Source of the DNA: Datnioides undecimradiatus
Taxonomy: Eukaryota; Chordata; Actinopteri; Lobotiformes; Datnioididae
Assembly (NCBI GenBank): GCA_008933995.1
Contig: WARS01000007.1
Coordinates: 3,598,230 to 3,662,229 of the forward strand
Direction: 5' to 3'
Length of the DNA: 64,000 nt
This document shows positions 13,101-25,190 of the stretch, piece after piece. Position numbers and translations under genes: made by a program. Each line of letters begins with the position of its first letter. Positions within the stretch are counted from its first letter, which is position 1. The notes under the pieces were generated by a model that was not told the DNA's origin, ran no database searches, and saw only the letters and a program-made list of their open reading frames with translations.

Positions 13101-16100
13101 GTGTCCACCTTCCTCATCTCCATCCTTCTCATCGTCTATGGCAGCTTCAGGTGAGTGTCACAAATAAATAATTACTTAAGCTGTCACAGCAGCGTGAAGA
13201 GCAACAGGATCAAATGTAACGTTCTTGCTTTGGGAACTGGGCGAGAGCATTACAGAGAATTTAAAAACCTGAAGAAAAGTGTTTGGGGTTTGTTGTGGTA
13301 AATATAATAATGATGTGGTAAATACGTGTGAAATAATGTGGTTTTTGACCACGCAGCTGATGCAGGGACCTGTTTCTCAGGGTTTCACCTTGGGGAAAAA
13401 AACTGAATTTTCAATCAGAACCTGCTTACGGAGAATGAAAAACAGAAGTTGCATCGGGCGGCAGTTGTGCAGCTCCTTCACAGTCAGACGGAGGACAGTG
13501 GGCTTGCATGCGCAGCCCCGAAAGTGCAGTTGATACGTGTAAAGAAAGGCGTCGGGGATTTGCCCAGACTTTTTTGACAGCGCAAAATGAAGCCGGAGAC
13601 AGCTCAGTTAGAATCATGTCTGAAAGGTGTTTAAAACGAGGCCTGAGAGGTTGTTCAAAACGGGACAGTTCCTACATTTTCTGTCTGCCTTTGTTGCACA
13701 TGCAGGGCTGCATCCGTCACCACTCTCCTGTTCTTTCTCAAAGCATTTTAATAATTAGATGCTACGATCATAAAAATATCCCTGTCATTTCTACACTGGA
13801 GGATTTTAAAAACTCAGATCCCCGTGCACCTAGGTGATCATTTTCAAATTTTACTGCATTATTTTTTAGTAATTAAATACCAAAATCATACCTGATACGC
13901 AAACATCCACACGGCGTTAGTCGGAGCTTAGATCCCTTCATTCCGGGAAAGTTCACTTCATTTGTGACAAAAGCTGGAAGAACCTGTTTATAAACAGTGA
14001 CGAAAAAGAAATCGGCTATTTATTAATAGAATTATTTTTGTAGTACTTCTCCTTGACAGCGTACAAGCACGCACACACACACACACACATTCGCACACAG
14101 AGAGATAAACATCACTGCTGGTTTTAACAGTCAGGGTGATGTGGCAGTGGCATCTCATAGAATATTTTTATAGCATATTTTTTTTTAACTTCAGGAAGTA
14201 CTAGAATAAATTCAAGTGGTCATGATGATACATGATTTCATGCAGTGCTGCTTGCTGTGGCCTGCAAGTGAAGGACAGGAACATGTTAGCAGTGTATGTA
14301 GCTGCTGTCAGGGTGGACAAACAGATGTGTGCTGAGTGCTTTGTGTGTGGCGGGACTGATTTACACTCTTTGCATATGATTAAATAAAGGGGTTGATTAT
14401 TGATCTAATCATTCATCTAATCATCTGCATGATGTTTGAATTTATCTGTACCAAGACTTGAATCTTGGTACAGTCCAGACTGATTTCAGGTCACCTTAGA
14501 CTGTATCTCGGGACGGTTCCGGGAGGAGGGGGAAAAATGTTGTTTGTGAACCTGATGAGAGCTGCAGTCGGTGGTGGTAATGCGCCTCTGGACTGGTTTG
14601 AGTGAGAGGCATGTTCTGCTCCTCAGTTATTGGATTAAAGATTCAGAGGAATGAAGTGATGATTCAAACTGTCTGAACGTGATCCAGATGGAAAGAGGCA
14701 GAGACAACAATCGCAACATGATGCTTCAGTGAGGATGGCAGGAGGAAAACACTTCAGACAAACAGCGGCCGGGGCTCACAACGGTCGCCGGTTAGACCGT
14801 AGTTATTTTGACTTCAGGCCCCTGATCAGATCAAGGTGCACTGAGTCCATTGTGGTGTGGAGCTGTCAGGAGGTAACACAGGAGCTAGGTGATGCCTTTC
14901 CATCCAGCTGCTTTGACACAGTATTGAGTTTGTGCATTAAACACTAACAGCAAAGTGTGAACTAGCAGATAGATCATGAGGCATATGATTTAAATGCACC
15001 ACCTCATCCACAGCAGTAACTTTCAGCCTCAGGTCTTTCCCAAAGCACTTACTTTGACTTGTCATCGTAACAGAAGCACGAACGTGACTAATAATCATTA
15101 ACTTTATTATCTACTTCTCTGCTTTTATTAGTGTGACAGGTCAAACTGTGATTCTGAGATTAGAACGTGCATTGGAAATGACAGGGAATCACATTTTTAT
15201 CAGCCTTTTTGATTCTTTACGTAAACGTTATTACTGCGCTCGGGACTGAAAGACAGGAAGTGGACATGTTTGCGAGCTGAAGTGAGACACTTTGACCTTT
15301 CAGTTTACAGATCTTAGCCATCAACTCAGCTTTTTGGGTTCTTCCCTCTAATGAAGTAGCACATACCTTATTTTTGTCATTTTCAGATTGTAAAGATGTA
15401 AGAAAACACATGCAGATAATCATTTAATAACTATTTCAGGTCTGATATTCAGCTGTCTTTAGGACAAGGCTACTTGTTCTATTTTAAAAAAAAACCAAAT
15501 GAGGAAGTTTTAGCTTTCCTCCAGCAGCACAACGGCCAGCCCTGAACAAGGTATACCACACTGGCCAAGTGGATAGAAGGAGTGTATGGCCACGCTCAGG
15601 GTCCACACAGCACAGACAGAGATCGTTTCTTTTTCGGGGCCAGTTCATGAACACGTTTTGTGGAAACTGTTACTTGAATCGACTGATACGAGCAAGATTT
15701 GGCCAGTGAGAGGTTCTAAATGTCGGCTTGGATATATTTTATAGGTGCCCAGCCCTGCCCCGCAGCCCGTCGCCTCATCTCAACAGTTTACACACTCCTG
15801 AGGTTCAGAATATTGATGCACAGCACACTCTCTCTGCTCTCTCCACGTTTTCCCTCCCTCCCTCCCTCCCTCCTGCAGGTCATTAAACATGGATTGTGAG
15901 AACCAGGAGAAGGATAAAGATGGTAACCCCACGACAGCCGGGGCTTTCAATAACAGCAACACAAACAACAGTGAGTGTTACATGAGTGAGTGAAATATAC
16001 AGAACAAACATTTTCTCAGATTTGACGCTGATCACATCATTTTGGCCTGTTTAACTCCTCCTCACGTTGTGTTGCAGGTATTCAGACTATAGACTCGACG

Positions 16101-19100
16101 CAGGCCCTGTTCCTGCCCATAGGGGCCTCAGTGTCCCTGCTAGTCATGTTCTTCTTCTTTGACTCGGTACAGGTGGTCTTCACCATATGCACTGCAGGTA
16201 AGCTCCTCTCCTGAGTGAAACACAAGATCTACAGCTGCAGGACTCCTGCATGACGACTCTCACTTCTTACCCGCGTTTATTACTGAAGCTGTGACGACCA
16301 TTGAGTGCTTCATTAAACTAATAGAGTGACAAGAACAAGCAGTGTGGGTATATTAGTCCTCTGGTCTCACTGCTGTGCTTTGTTCTTCTCTGCAGTTCTT
16401 GCAACAATCGCGTTTGCGTTCCTCTTGCTGCCAATGTGCCAGTATCTGACCAGACCCTGCTCCCCGCAGAACAAGTAAGGATCATGTCTGTTGTTGCTCC
16501 ACCTGCTCCATGCTGTGCAGCAGGTCTTAACAAATGTTTATAAAGCTCAGCACATCAGCTTCTCCTCAGGTAAAACTGTGTGTGAGGCTTGACACCGCTG
16601 AGAGTATGTGGGTAATGTAATGCTGTTGGATGAACTAGCTCATAAACGTGTATGCTTTTCACTTCCAAACGTCCAAATCAGAACCTGATCTGGGCTCAGC
16701 TGCATAGACAACACACCACCTCTAGTTACAACCTCCTTTCTGGTATAAGTGCACGTTTGTCTGCTTTAGAGATCCACTGTGAACCTGGCATCCAACCCCT
16801 TCTCTGCTCAGTATTCAGGTTGTTCATATTCATAAATACAGCATTCACTGGGTGTATGTTGCATATTTCTCATGTATGCATCTGAGGCTGCTGGTCGTTT
16901 CAGGCCCAGCTTGTTCAGATTCCAGACTAATTTACACTTTGTACAAACGTATATGTGGTGCTGGACAGTGACCTAAACTCACCTCATTAACAGTTAATGA
17001 TTATAACAATTACAGATGTCCTCTAAATGTCACACATGCAGATACTAGAATTTACATGATGAACACATCATATAGGTGCCACTGCTGCAGCGTTTGGCCC
17101 TTCCTTGTATCAGCCCAGTTCATTTAGCAATATCCTTCAGTACAGCAGCTAATTACCTGCTAAACAACTAAACATACCCCCACCACAGCTCGCTTCTTTC
17201 AGTGACATCACTGTTGGTTCACATGCCTTACAGTTCTGCTTGTGACTCCTGGTTTGCAGTGGCCTCTGACGTTAAACACTGGGAAAATGTGGCTTTGCTT
17301 CTTTTTCTGAGTCACATGGTTGTTTTAACTGAGGAAATCTGCAACTCTCTTATAAAATCACAGCAGCTGTGACCAAAAGTATGAAAAGAAATAACCATGA
17401 GCAAGATTAAATCTCTGAGAGGTTCTAAATGTCAGTCTGAATAGATTTTCAGTCAGTCGCCCAGCCTTATGCTTACGTATATGCGCCTCAGTTGGCCAGA
17501 TCACATGACACATGTGATTGCTGTCAGTCTTTCAAATCATGCCACTCCAGCCCAGCAGGTGGCAGCAGTGCGCCTGAAGCCCATTGGTAACATTAGAATA
17601 GTTTCTGTGTTTTACTTCTTTTGTAACAAATCCATTAATAACAATAAAGTAATATAACAGTTAAGCTAGCATTAGGCAGCTGCCAGTCACCCATAAACTG
17701 TTGAAACATGAGTGAGACAAGCCAGGCTTTCTCTCCTTCCCCTCATATATATCAGTGCTCTCTCACCTTTGTTGGTTAAAGATGCAAGTACCGCTCTGTG
17801 ATCAAACACCTGAGCCTGTCTATGTCTCCCAGCATGTATCCCATTATCTTATTAATAGTTAGGTGTGATTTGGAGTGTCTCTTCTTTGTCTCATTGCAGG
17901 ATTTCCTTTGGCTGCTGTGGGCGTTTCACTCTGGCTGAGCTCCTGTCCTTCTCCCTCTCCGTCATGTTGGTGCTGATCTGGGTGCTGACTGGACACTGGC
18001 TTCTCATGGACGGTGCGTGTCCCTGTCTCTGTGATGAGGCTTTCAGAAAACAGTTCTGCAATAGGTCGTGCACAGTGAGGATCTCCTAATTTTCACAGCA
18101 GCCGATTGTTATACGCCGCATTCAGCGCGTGTGGAGAAGTTCTGTTAGCATGGCTGCTAACGTCACTGCTACAGAGTAATAAAATTACATTCAGCTGTTC
18201 TAATCTTCAATAAAGCTTTGGACAAGATTCAGTTTTCATGTTCTCCTGGGGAAGATGGAACTTGACGTGACTCATGAAATATGACGTTACAGCAACACTA
18301 TTTTCAGGCTCTTACTGCAGCGTGCACTCATGCTGCATTAGTCACCTGCTATGTAAAACATAGCTGGCATTTAAAGCAAACTGGTCTTGATGAAAATTGG
18401 CGCACTCCTTTTATTTGACCCGGATGACTTCAGTGATTCAAAACATATGACTGGCAGTCTTGTCCAGAAATGAACACACTAAAAGCACAGATGACCCAGA
18501 TGAAGTGTTCTGAATAAGAAAAAGTTATTACTTGCATACTTAAAATATGCAAAATGCAGCCAACACATAGTTTTATTAACACAGACCTTGAATGTATGAA
18601 ACCCTGCCGCGCTCCCAGGTTTAATCCCATCATAATCTCCTGCCATCTTGTGTCTTATCAGGTCATAGCTTAAGTACCAAAAAGTTAATTAGGACACGAG
18701 CAGAGATATTTCATCAGAACAGTCTGACTAATTAATTAGGCCTGTGTGCACAGTAATTAATGTTTCTTAAATAAACCTCCTAAAATCAGGCCTCAAGTAG
18801 CTGTTTCAGCTCTTTTGCACCCAACTGAAATGTGTTACTGTGTTTTTAAGTGTCTTGTGTTTTCCACCCCTGCAGCTTTAGCTATGGGCTTGTGTGTTGC
18901 CATGATAGCCTTCGTGCGGCTTCCCAGTCTGAAGGTGTCTTGCCTGCTGCTGTCAGGACTGCTCATTTACGATGTGTTCTGGGTAAGATTCACCTTCACC
19001 ACAGCCAGTGCCACGAGAAGCAGCACGCAGACTGCGTACAAGGACACGATCATCTCAAACATGTTGACAGATATTATCCTTTCATCAGACTGTACAGAAG

Positions 19101-22100
19101 AGGCATGATTCAGTTTGGGAATGCCAGATTGCTTAATTGCTTAAGAATCAATGCATTTTCCATTTTGCGTCAGCGGGGTGTTTGGAAAAAAGTGGGTAGT
19201 CAGCACAGGGACTGAGTGCTAGCCACAAACTCAGCCTTCATAAACAGAAATAAGGTAGATAAGAGTATAAAGGTGCCCGTATGTATAAAGGTCTCCCTGA
19301 GCCCGAGCTAGGGCGCACATCGCTATTAAAACCATTTATGTCCGCTCTTTCTCTGTTTGCGATAGATTTAGGTGAGGTTTATTCACAACATCTGGCAGTG
19401 CCCACACTTCAGTGCCTGCACTGAGCGCAAAGCGCAAGAGCAGAGGCCACCCAGCAGCTTTAGTGTCAGCAGAGTGGGGGGGGGCAGTATCTCATGAACA
19501 GTGATTTTAATATGTGGGTGTATCTCCTTGGGTTAGTGAGTGACAGGCATGGGAAGCCATGGTTTTGTATTTAAATTGTTTGATGAGCTGCACTGTGAGT
19601 TTTCCATAATTTACTAGAACCATAGAACGCAATCAGTTAAGATCTGAGGGCGACAGAGCTCGGGGGATCCATGAGCACCTGTCTGCTTTAGATATGTTAT
19701 CTGTTTCTCCCACTTCACAAGTTTGTTCAAACAGTCACAGGGTTTGCTTCTCGGAAAGGATTAAAGATGAGACACGTCGTTGAAAATGCTCACGTGAAAT
19801 GTTTCACTACACAAAACTCAGGCTGACAAAGGAATGTGACATTAAACAGAGTTCTGCACGCAAATACAATGCGAATTCATAGGGAACCAATCATATCTGA
19901 CACTGCACAATCAGCTGCCTCTGGTGATGTTCCAACAGCAAGCACATTCTCTGCAATTGCTCTCATCTTCAGCATATTGGGTGCCTAGCAACCTACCAGC
20001 ACAGCGCTGCCTTCGCTGTTATTTCCCCACTGATACTGACCATTTATGTTCACAATAGTTGGATTGGATGAATTAATCTCTACCTGTAGCTGCTCTGGAA
20101 AGTTGTTTTGAAGGAATGAATCCACTTAACTCAGGTATACTGGCAGCAGCTGAAGCTACACACAGGAAACAAATCAGTCTGATGATCGGTTAATTTAGAT
20201 ATTCAGATACCAGGCTTGTCTTCATACAATCATAAATTGAGTACTTTTGTGTCAGCTGGTTGTATTTTGATGTGTTCGGGCTCTGGCCCCTCCTTTCTCA
20301 CCTCCAGGTGTTCTTCTCAGCCTACATCTTTAATAGTAATGTGATGGTCAAAGTTGCCACCCAACCTGCTGAAAATCCCATAGATGTTCTGTCCAGGAAG
20401 CTCCACTTGGGGCCAGGGATGGGCCGCGACGTTCCCCGTCTCTCCTTACCTGGAAAACTGGTCTTTCCCAGGTAAGACTTGTGTGACCACAGAGAGGGAA
20501 GAGGTGTGTTTGGGTCACTTTGATCTCTGGGTTTTAGCAGTACTACTACCCTGGCTCTGGAGGTAGGAGGGTTGGTTAGTCTGTTAGTCCACGCTCTCTG
20601 GTCCAGACTGATATGTCGTGAAGTCTTATTCAGACTCTGATGCTCCACGCGGGATGAAACAATTTAGGTTATCCCTGGCTTTCGCTCTGCTGCCACAAAC
20701 AGGTCCAAAATTCCACTGGTTCCCTCTAAATTCCTCTATAGGTCGGCACGAGTTCAGGAGATGCGTTGTTCTACCACTCAGGAAACCGAGGGTTCTGAAC
20801 GGTCATACTCACAGGCGGAGTCAAAAGCCAGGTGTTAGAGCGAGCAGGGAGGTATGAAATTGTTTAAATACGAGGAAAACTGCAGGAAGTGTCCTGGAAG
20901 ACCTTCATCATGTTGCATTTGATTCCTCAGATGAAAAATGAAATAACTGTGTCAGAAACTTAAACGTTCAAAGCCAGCTTTCTGTCCAAGTGCCTCACAG
21001 ATTGTGACCATAGTTCACATTTGGTGGGATACTGAACCACTGACACTAATGTTGGGTGTCCAGCATGAAACTGTGCTGACCGTAGACATCCTCTGCTGTC
21101 ACGTCTACAACCGTGCGTTCTATCACAATCAGCTCTATCAGCCAAGAATGTGAACACACACTGTTTTCGTGAACATACACAATAATACAGCACACACAGC
21201 AGAGGAACAGGTGGAAACTACACCTGCACTGGTTGGCGGTGGCATACAGCTGTCAGCTGGTCATTCTGGTTTAAATCCAGAGCGTCTCTTTGCCCTGCCT
21301 GCTGACAGTGCTCAGCTCCAGAGCAGTGGACAGCAGTATTTTGATCCATGGGATTCAAGGTTCAGAGTCGCACAGCTCTCTAGCTCTGTCCGCCTTCATT
21401 GTTTCTGTTTTCATCCATCCCACATCTATTTTCTGCTGTAACGAGTATTACAGCCCCCCGGTCAGGACCCACATTTACAAACAGAGGCATGTAATTGGAC
21501 GGTGTGTGCAGCGTCCTCTGTGTTCTCCCATGCTAAATGTATCTCTGCTTCTTTCCCGCCTGTGCAGTTCCACAGGAAGTCACTTCTCAATGCTGGGAAT
21601 AGGGGACATCGTGATGCCGGGGCTGCTGTTATGCTTCGTCCTGCGCTATGACAACTACAAGAAACAAGCAAACGGTGAAGTCCCAGGTCCTGGAAACATG
21701 TCTGGACGCATGCAGCGCGTCTCTTATTTCCACTGCACTCTCATCGGATACTTTGTGGGTAAGCGAGCGATCGATGAACGGATGATAAAAGGTCAAACTG
21801 TTGCTCCTGAGTGATGGTTATTGTTGCCTGGGCGTCATTATTTAGGTGTTTGGGTTTATTTTTGATTTAGTCCTTTAAAGTTTTTGCTTTGTTACATCAC
21901 TGATCATGGTGTGACTGCGCTGTCAGGTCTGCTGACCGCCACCGTGGCCTCCAGGATCCATCGTGCTGCTCAGCCCGCTCTGCTCTACCTGGTGCCCTTC
22001 ACCCTGCTGCCTCTTCTCACTATGGCCTATCTGAAGGTACGTCTGATGGACAGGATGAGACGGCACAGTACAGGAGATCCAAGAGAAATGCAAAGGGCAT

Positions 22101-22325
22101 CACACAGTCAATGAAAACGTTCCTCATGATAATCACATGATTAAAGTTCTGTTTAAATGAGTACAGGTGTAAGCTTGTCTTGGCTGACTCAGGTGAAGAT
22201 GTATCAGGAAACACTTGATTCAGGCTTACTGAGTCGGTGTCTGTGGTCCACAGGGGGACTTGCGGCGCATGTGGTCCGAGCCCTTCCATGCCAAGACCAG
22301 CAGCTCCCGCTTCCTGGAGGTATGA
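1125..22325 (+). CDS. sppl3: Signal peptide peptidase-like 3 (complete, 11 exons)
   Basis: GxGD-type intramembrane aspartyl protease of the Golgi. In mammals it cleaves type II membrane proteins, notably glycosyltransferases, and so controls N-glycan elaboration. Join: 1125-1150, 13073-13150, 15879-15970, 16078-16197, 16396-16474, 17900-18012, 18876-18982, 20308-20471, 21568-21758, 21927-22036, 22254-22325. All introns are GT-AG and phases agree, giving 1152 nt, 383 aa and a TGA stop. Human SPPL3 is about the same length. The catalytic YD motif is at residues 201-202 (exon 7), GxGD at 270-273 (exon 9) and PAL at 340-342 (exon 10). The many hydrophobic stretches fit the family's nine membrane segments. 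There is no cleavable signal peptide, and the C terminus is RFLEV as in mammals. Differences from mammals are confined to the N terminus, the exon 3 loop and a slightly shorter loop in exon 9 ([12 protein letters not shown]). No frameshift or missing key residue is seen. Confidence 0.97.
1151..13072 (+). other. sppl3: sppl3 intron 1 (11.9 kb)
   Basis: Long first intron, GT (gtgagt) to AG (ctctacag). The first 600 bases are unusually rich in CTAGC/GTTAGC words. A short non-LTR type repeat tail lies at 7790-7829 and a small GT run at 6697-6714. No other coding exon is recognised. Open frames up to 129 codons here show no family resemblance and no paired splice sites. Confidence 0.85.
7790..7829 (-). 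repeat. Short non-LTR element tail, GATA type
   Basis: The sequence GATAGATTGATACTTTATTA followed by atcccaaaggaaattca matches the unit seen again at 43339-43366 beside a GATA array. This is a common 3' tail of teleost retroelements, read on the minus strand. Only the last 40 or so bases remain, and I do not assign a family name. Confidence 0.55.
13073..13150 (+). CDS. sppl3: sppl3 coding exon 2
   Basis: Encodes (W)[10 protein letters not shown] and the first membrane segment [13 protein letters not shown]. Acceptor ctctacag, donor gtgagt. This exon is almost identical to the mammalian protein. Confidence 0.96.
14072..14089. repeat. CA dinucleotide repeat
   Basis: About nine CA units in intron 2 of sppl3. 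Confidence 0.9.
14446..14473. repeat. Perfect 11-bp inverted repeat with 6-base loop
   Basis: Left arm CTGTACCAAGA (14446-14456), spacer cttgaa, right arm TCTTGGTACAG (14463-14473). It could fold as a short hairpin in the sppl3 pre-mRNA. No known function. Confidence 0.85.
15851..15873 (+). repeat. CCCT repeat forming the exon 3 acceptor tract
   Basis: A run of TCCC/CCTC units ends 5 bases before the exon 3 acceptor AG (tcctgcag). The splice pyrimidine tract is therefore itself a tetranucleotide microsatellite. Confidence 0.85.
15879..15970 (+). CDS. sppl3: sppl3 coding exon 3
   Basis: Encodes the variable hydrophilic loop after the first membrane segment, beginning [14 protein letters not shown] and ending NNSNTNN. 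This is the least conserved part relative to mammals. Acceptor ctgcag, donor gtgagt. Confidence 0.94.
16078..16197 (+). CDS. sppl3: sppl3 coding exon 4
   Basis: Encodes [17 protein letters not shown] and a long hydrophobic segment with four successive Phe residues (MFFFFDSVQ). Acceptor gttgcag, donor gtaagc. Confidence 0.96.
16396..16474 (+). CDS. sppl3: sppl3 coding exon 5
   Basis: Encodes [20 protein letters not shown] and then PCSPQNK, a membrane segment followed by a short basic loop. Acceptor ctctgcag, donor gtaagg. Confidence 0.96.
17900..18012 (+). CDS. sppl3: sppl3 coding exon 6
   Basis: Encodes [20 protein letters not shown] and then [17 protein letters not shown]. Mammals have TAAE where this has TLAE. 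Acceptor cattgcag, donor gtgcgt. Confidence 0.96.
18876..18982 (+). CDS. sppl3: sppl3 coding exon 7 (catalytic YD)
   Basis: Encodes two hydrophobic segments ending LLIYDVFW. Asp202 of the YD motif is one of the two catalytic aspartates. Acceptor ccctgcag, donor gtaaga, ends in phase 0. Confidence 0.97.
20308..20471 (+). CDS. sppl3: sppl3 coding exon 8
   Basis: Encodes [20 protein letters not shown] and a hydrophilic loop ending [14 protein letters not shown]. Acceptor cctccag, donor gtaaga. Confidence 0.96.
21568..21758 (+). CDS. sppl3: sppl3 coding exon 9 (catalytic GxGD)
   Basis: Encodes [20 protein letters not shown]. Asp273 of GIGD is the second catalytic aspartate. The following loop [18 protein letters not shown] is shorter than in mammals. 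Acceptor gtgcag, donor gtaagc. Confidence 0.97.
21927..22036 (+). CDS. sppl3: sppl3 coding exon 10 (PAL motif)
   Basis: Encodes [20 protein letters not shown]. The PAL motif at residues 340-342 forms part of the active-site pocket in GxGD proteases. Acceptor ctgtcag, donor gtacgt. Confidence 0.97.
22254..22325 (+). CDS. sppl3: sppl3 coding exon 11 and stop
   Basis: Encodes [20 protein letters not shown] then LEV and TGA. The C-terminal tail matches mammals closely. Acceptor tccacag. Confidence 0.96.
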   Translation, partial: GDLRRMWSEPFHAKTSSSRFLEV

Positions 22326-22871
22326 TGCACCCTGGGACAAACGACCAGCACAGGGAGGACTGCGGATCCTTTACCTTAAGTAGAGGGAAGGAGAGAGGGC
22401 GCACTCACAGTGAGGCCATGTTGTCATCACTTGTTCATGCTTTCCGCCAATCTTCTGTGAAAACCCTCAGAAGGACACCAGTGTGTGGATCACAACGCCC
22501 CAACACGACTCATCTTTGGTCCCTACATCCTCCCCGTTTCATCTCTGCTTCCTCTTTACTGTTTATTTCCTCTTCATTATAGCACATCCTGCCCCTGCTG
22601 TTTTTGTTCTGCCCCCCCCTCCCCTCGCTTTTTTCCTTTTCCCCTCCGCTGTAGTTGCTCTCATTTGCCACTTCCCTCCCATGGCCCGTTCCATTCGTCA
22701 GGCCTCTTCTCTCCGTTCTCCTTCTTCCTCCCGCGTCTTTTATTTTCTCTGCATCTCTGTTTGTCTCGGACTCAGATGAACTCGAGGGCCAGGCCTCCCC
22801 CCTTTTTGTGGACTTAGAGTTGTGAGACATGGAAGGGGTTTATATATATTTTTTTAGCATTGTCGTGGTCG

Positions 22872-22908
22872 TTATTATTATTATTATTATTATTAATATT
22901 ATTATTAT
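22872..22908. repeat. TTA trinucleotide repeat
   Basis: About 12 TTA units with one interruption, in the sppl3 3' UTR. Confidence 0.9.
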
Positions 22909-23452
22909 GGAACGATGGAAACAAATGGAGAAGAGGTGGAGTGCTGCAGCGTGTACCACAGGACAGTGCTCGGGAGCAGCGACACAGTGAAGGAGAAGAG
23001 TCTTCCCCCTCCATCCACCCCCCTGCCTCCCTCCCTGCCGTGCTCATCTGTCCCGTCATCCAACCACAGCGGCTTCTTCCCGGCGCTCCTCTGATACTCC
23101 CTGCGAGCCCCACCCTCCTCCTCTCTGGTCATCTGCTGTCCCCATTCCCCACACTCACAGATAACTATGTATTTTATTTAGAAAAGTTTTATTCTTGGCA
23201 TATACAGAAATAATGCATTATAAATTGTTAAGCCGCCCCCAGCGTTTCAGGGGCCGCTTCTATTTGTATATATGTGTATCTGCGGTATCTTGAGTTTGTA
23301 TTTGTGTTCGAGAGCATGTTGAACGGGGTGGGAAACTGACGCCAGCCAGCAGATGGATATTGGTCACATTTGGCTGCCAGAACCGAAAAACAAAACATCT
23401 GCATCTGCGGCTGGTTAATGGAAACAGTTAGTTTCCTGCCCTGGTGTTAAAG

Positions 23453-23545
23453 GGTGTGTGTGTGTGTGTGTGTGCGTGTGTGTGTGTGTGTGCGTGTGCG
23501 TGTGTGTGTGTGTGCGTGCATGCGTGCGCGTCTGTCTGTGTGTGT
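23453..23545. repeat. Imperfect GT tract
   Basis: About 90 bases of GT with scattered CG interruptions in the sppl3 3' UTR. It is alternating purine-pyrimidine throughout and therefore a potential Z-DNA former. Confidence 0.9.
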
Positions 23546-24781
23546 TAATGTGTGTCAGGGAAAGAGAGAAAGAGATGAATGAACGGTTGTTTTACCTGGT
23601 CTTAGTTTGAAATCATGAACATGTCTAAAAACAGTGACAATAGTCAGGTTTCCATTGAGCTGGGCGTGTCGGATCAAATTGTCACACAGACTTGACATGA
23701 ATGGAACACCCCCCCACCCGTCCCGGCAGGGGGCCAGTGCTCCGGGCCGGTGTCTCTGCGGACAGGTGGAACTGTAAACAGTATTTTCTTTTTCAAATAA
23801 ATGAATGTTGAATGAATTTTAAGGTATGCTATGTTACTTTGCATCATGAGACCACGTCGGACATCGTGCCGGGTTGACATGTATTTCTGACCACGGAAAC
23901 ACTAAAAACATCTTACTCAGTTTTCACAAGTCTCTGCATTTCTGAGCATGGTGACGGCTGAGGCAGCTCAGCGGAGCGGCACGACAGCGCACCTCATCCG
24001 AACTTTGTAAATGTCAGTGTTAGACCTCAGTCGGATGAAGACCTGACTATTGTGAACGTTTGGACACCTGGAGATGAGCGTCAATGGGAGACGAGGACGT
24101 GCTTTGGCTAGATTCACGTGTAGTTACTGATAACGGGTCCTGTGGGCGGACGGTTAAATGTGTGTGTGTCTGTGTGCCTGATCAAATAACCCGATACAGT
24201 CTGTTTGGACCTAGGGATGGGAGAGAAGCTGCTCTGCCCCTCAGTGAAGGTGGAGATGAGAATGAACCTGTAGGATGTTCTTGCTGTCACCGTTCGGTCC
24301 CCGACAGTCTTACAGTCCTTTTTCTTTTTGTCCTTCCACTTTTTTGTGGTGCTTGTCAGTTAATATCTAACGTATACTGGAAACGTGTGAGTGGGAGGGA
24401 CGTATGGACGATGCAGTTTTGTTTTTTGGGTTGGTTTTTTTTTTTTACTTTTTTATGCTATCTGGCCGTGCATGTTAAGTGTACAGTGTATCATTTCTCA
24501 GACTGCATCAACAGGGCTACTGCAGTTTTGAGTCTCTGCTGGCCGACACCGAGGCACTGGACCTAATGAGCTCACCTACACAGAGCAGCGTCAGTGGGTG
24601 GGAGAAAGACTGCAGAGTCAGAAAGACTGCGATTGGTCAGCTCTGATCTCCTCTGACTGACATCACGACCTGAACGCTGTCGGGTTGGGACACCCGACCT
24701 GCCGCTTAGTGCGGTCGCCTAAACTCGGACAACATGGAGCCACAAACCCCCCTTTCACCTCTTCATGGACATGGCAAGAAA

Positions 24782-24845
24782 ATATATAGATTTATATACA
24801 TATATATACATATATGTGTGTATATATACATACATAAATAAATGA
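24782..24845. repeat. AT-rich TATATA/ACATA block
   Basis: Low-complexity TA/CATA sequence within the sppl3 3' UTR. Confidence 0.7.
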
Positions 24846-25167
24846 TGAAGATCATGGTGATAACAGAAAAGTTTTTTTTATAGAAAATGGATTTCTTTTT
24901 ACCCCCTATCTGTTTTTTTTTTCTTTAGTGCTGTAGTTTCTTCTGTTCTTTCCAGCTCCTCTCCCCTCCAGCAGAGGACTCGGCTCTGTTGGTGCATTGA
25001 TATTACGACTGAATGGATTCTGTATAGAAAAATGGTGAATAAATAAATTAAGAACTGTGTAGTGAAACATGAATCCTGAAGCGCTCCATCTAAAACACTT
25101 TGTCTCCTTTTAACCCCTCCCTCTGCTCTCTCCCCTTCTTCCCCTCCTCGTTCAGGATTCTGCTGTA

Positions 25168-25173
25168 AATAAA
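25168..25173 (+). terminator. sppl3: Probable distal sppl3 poly(A) signal
   Basis: Canonical AATAAA followed 15-50 bases later by T- and GT-rich sequence. It is the last good signal before sequence that no longer looks transcribed. The pair at 25038-25047 is a strong alternative and 23796 a proximal one. Confidence 0.5.
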
Positions 25174-25190
25174 CATGACTCTAACTGTAA

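Larger units (their letters stand above)
13151..15878 (+). other. sppl3: sppl3 intron 2
   Basis: 2.7 kb intron without recognised genes. It contains a CA run (14072-14089), a perfect 11-bp inverted repeat (14446-14473), and a CCCT repeat that forms the pyrimidine tract of the next acceptor. Confidence 0.85.
16475..21567 (+). other. sppl3: sppl3 introns 5 to 8 (around exons 6, 7 and 8)
   Basis: Introns 16475-17899, 18013-18875, 18983-20307 and 20472-21567. All are GT-AG. I see only unique-looking sequence. Long frames here (for example 18850-19215) are extensions of exons or chance frames. Confidence 0.75.
22326..25190 (+). other. sppl3: sppl3 3' UTR (probable extent)
   Basis: About 2.9 kb after the stop with no further exons. 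AATAAA signals occur at 23796-23801, 25038-25047 (overlapping pair) and 25168-25173. The last is followed by a T/GT-rich stretch and is the best distal end. The region carries a TTA repeat (22872-22908), a long GT tract (23453-23545) and an AT-rich TATATA block (24782-24845). Frames of 100-160 codons here are low-complexity shadows. Confidence 0.6.

Noticed and set aside
21290..21814. 174-codon frame taken as a separate gene
   Set aside because: It contains sppl3 exon 9 read through both flanking introns.
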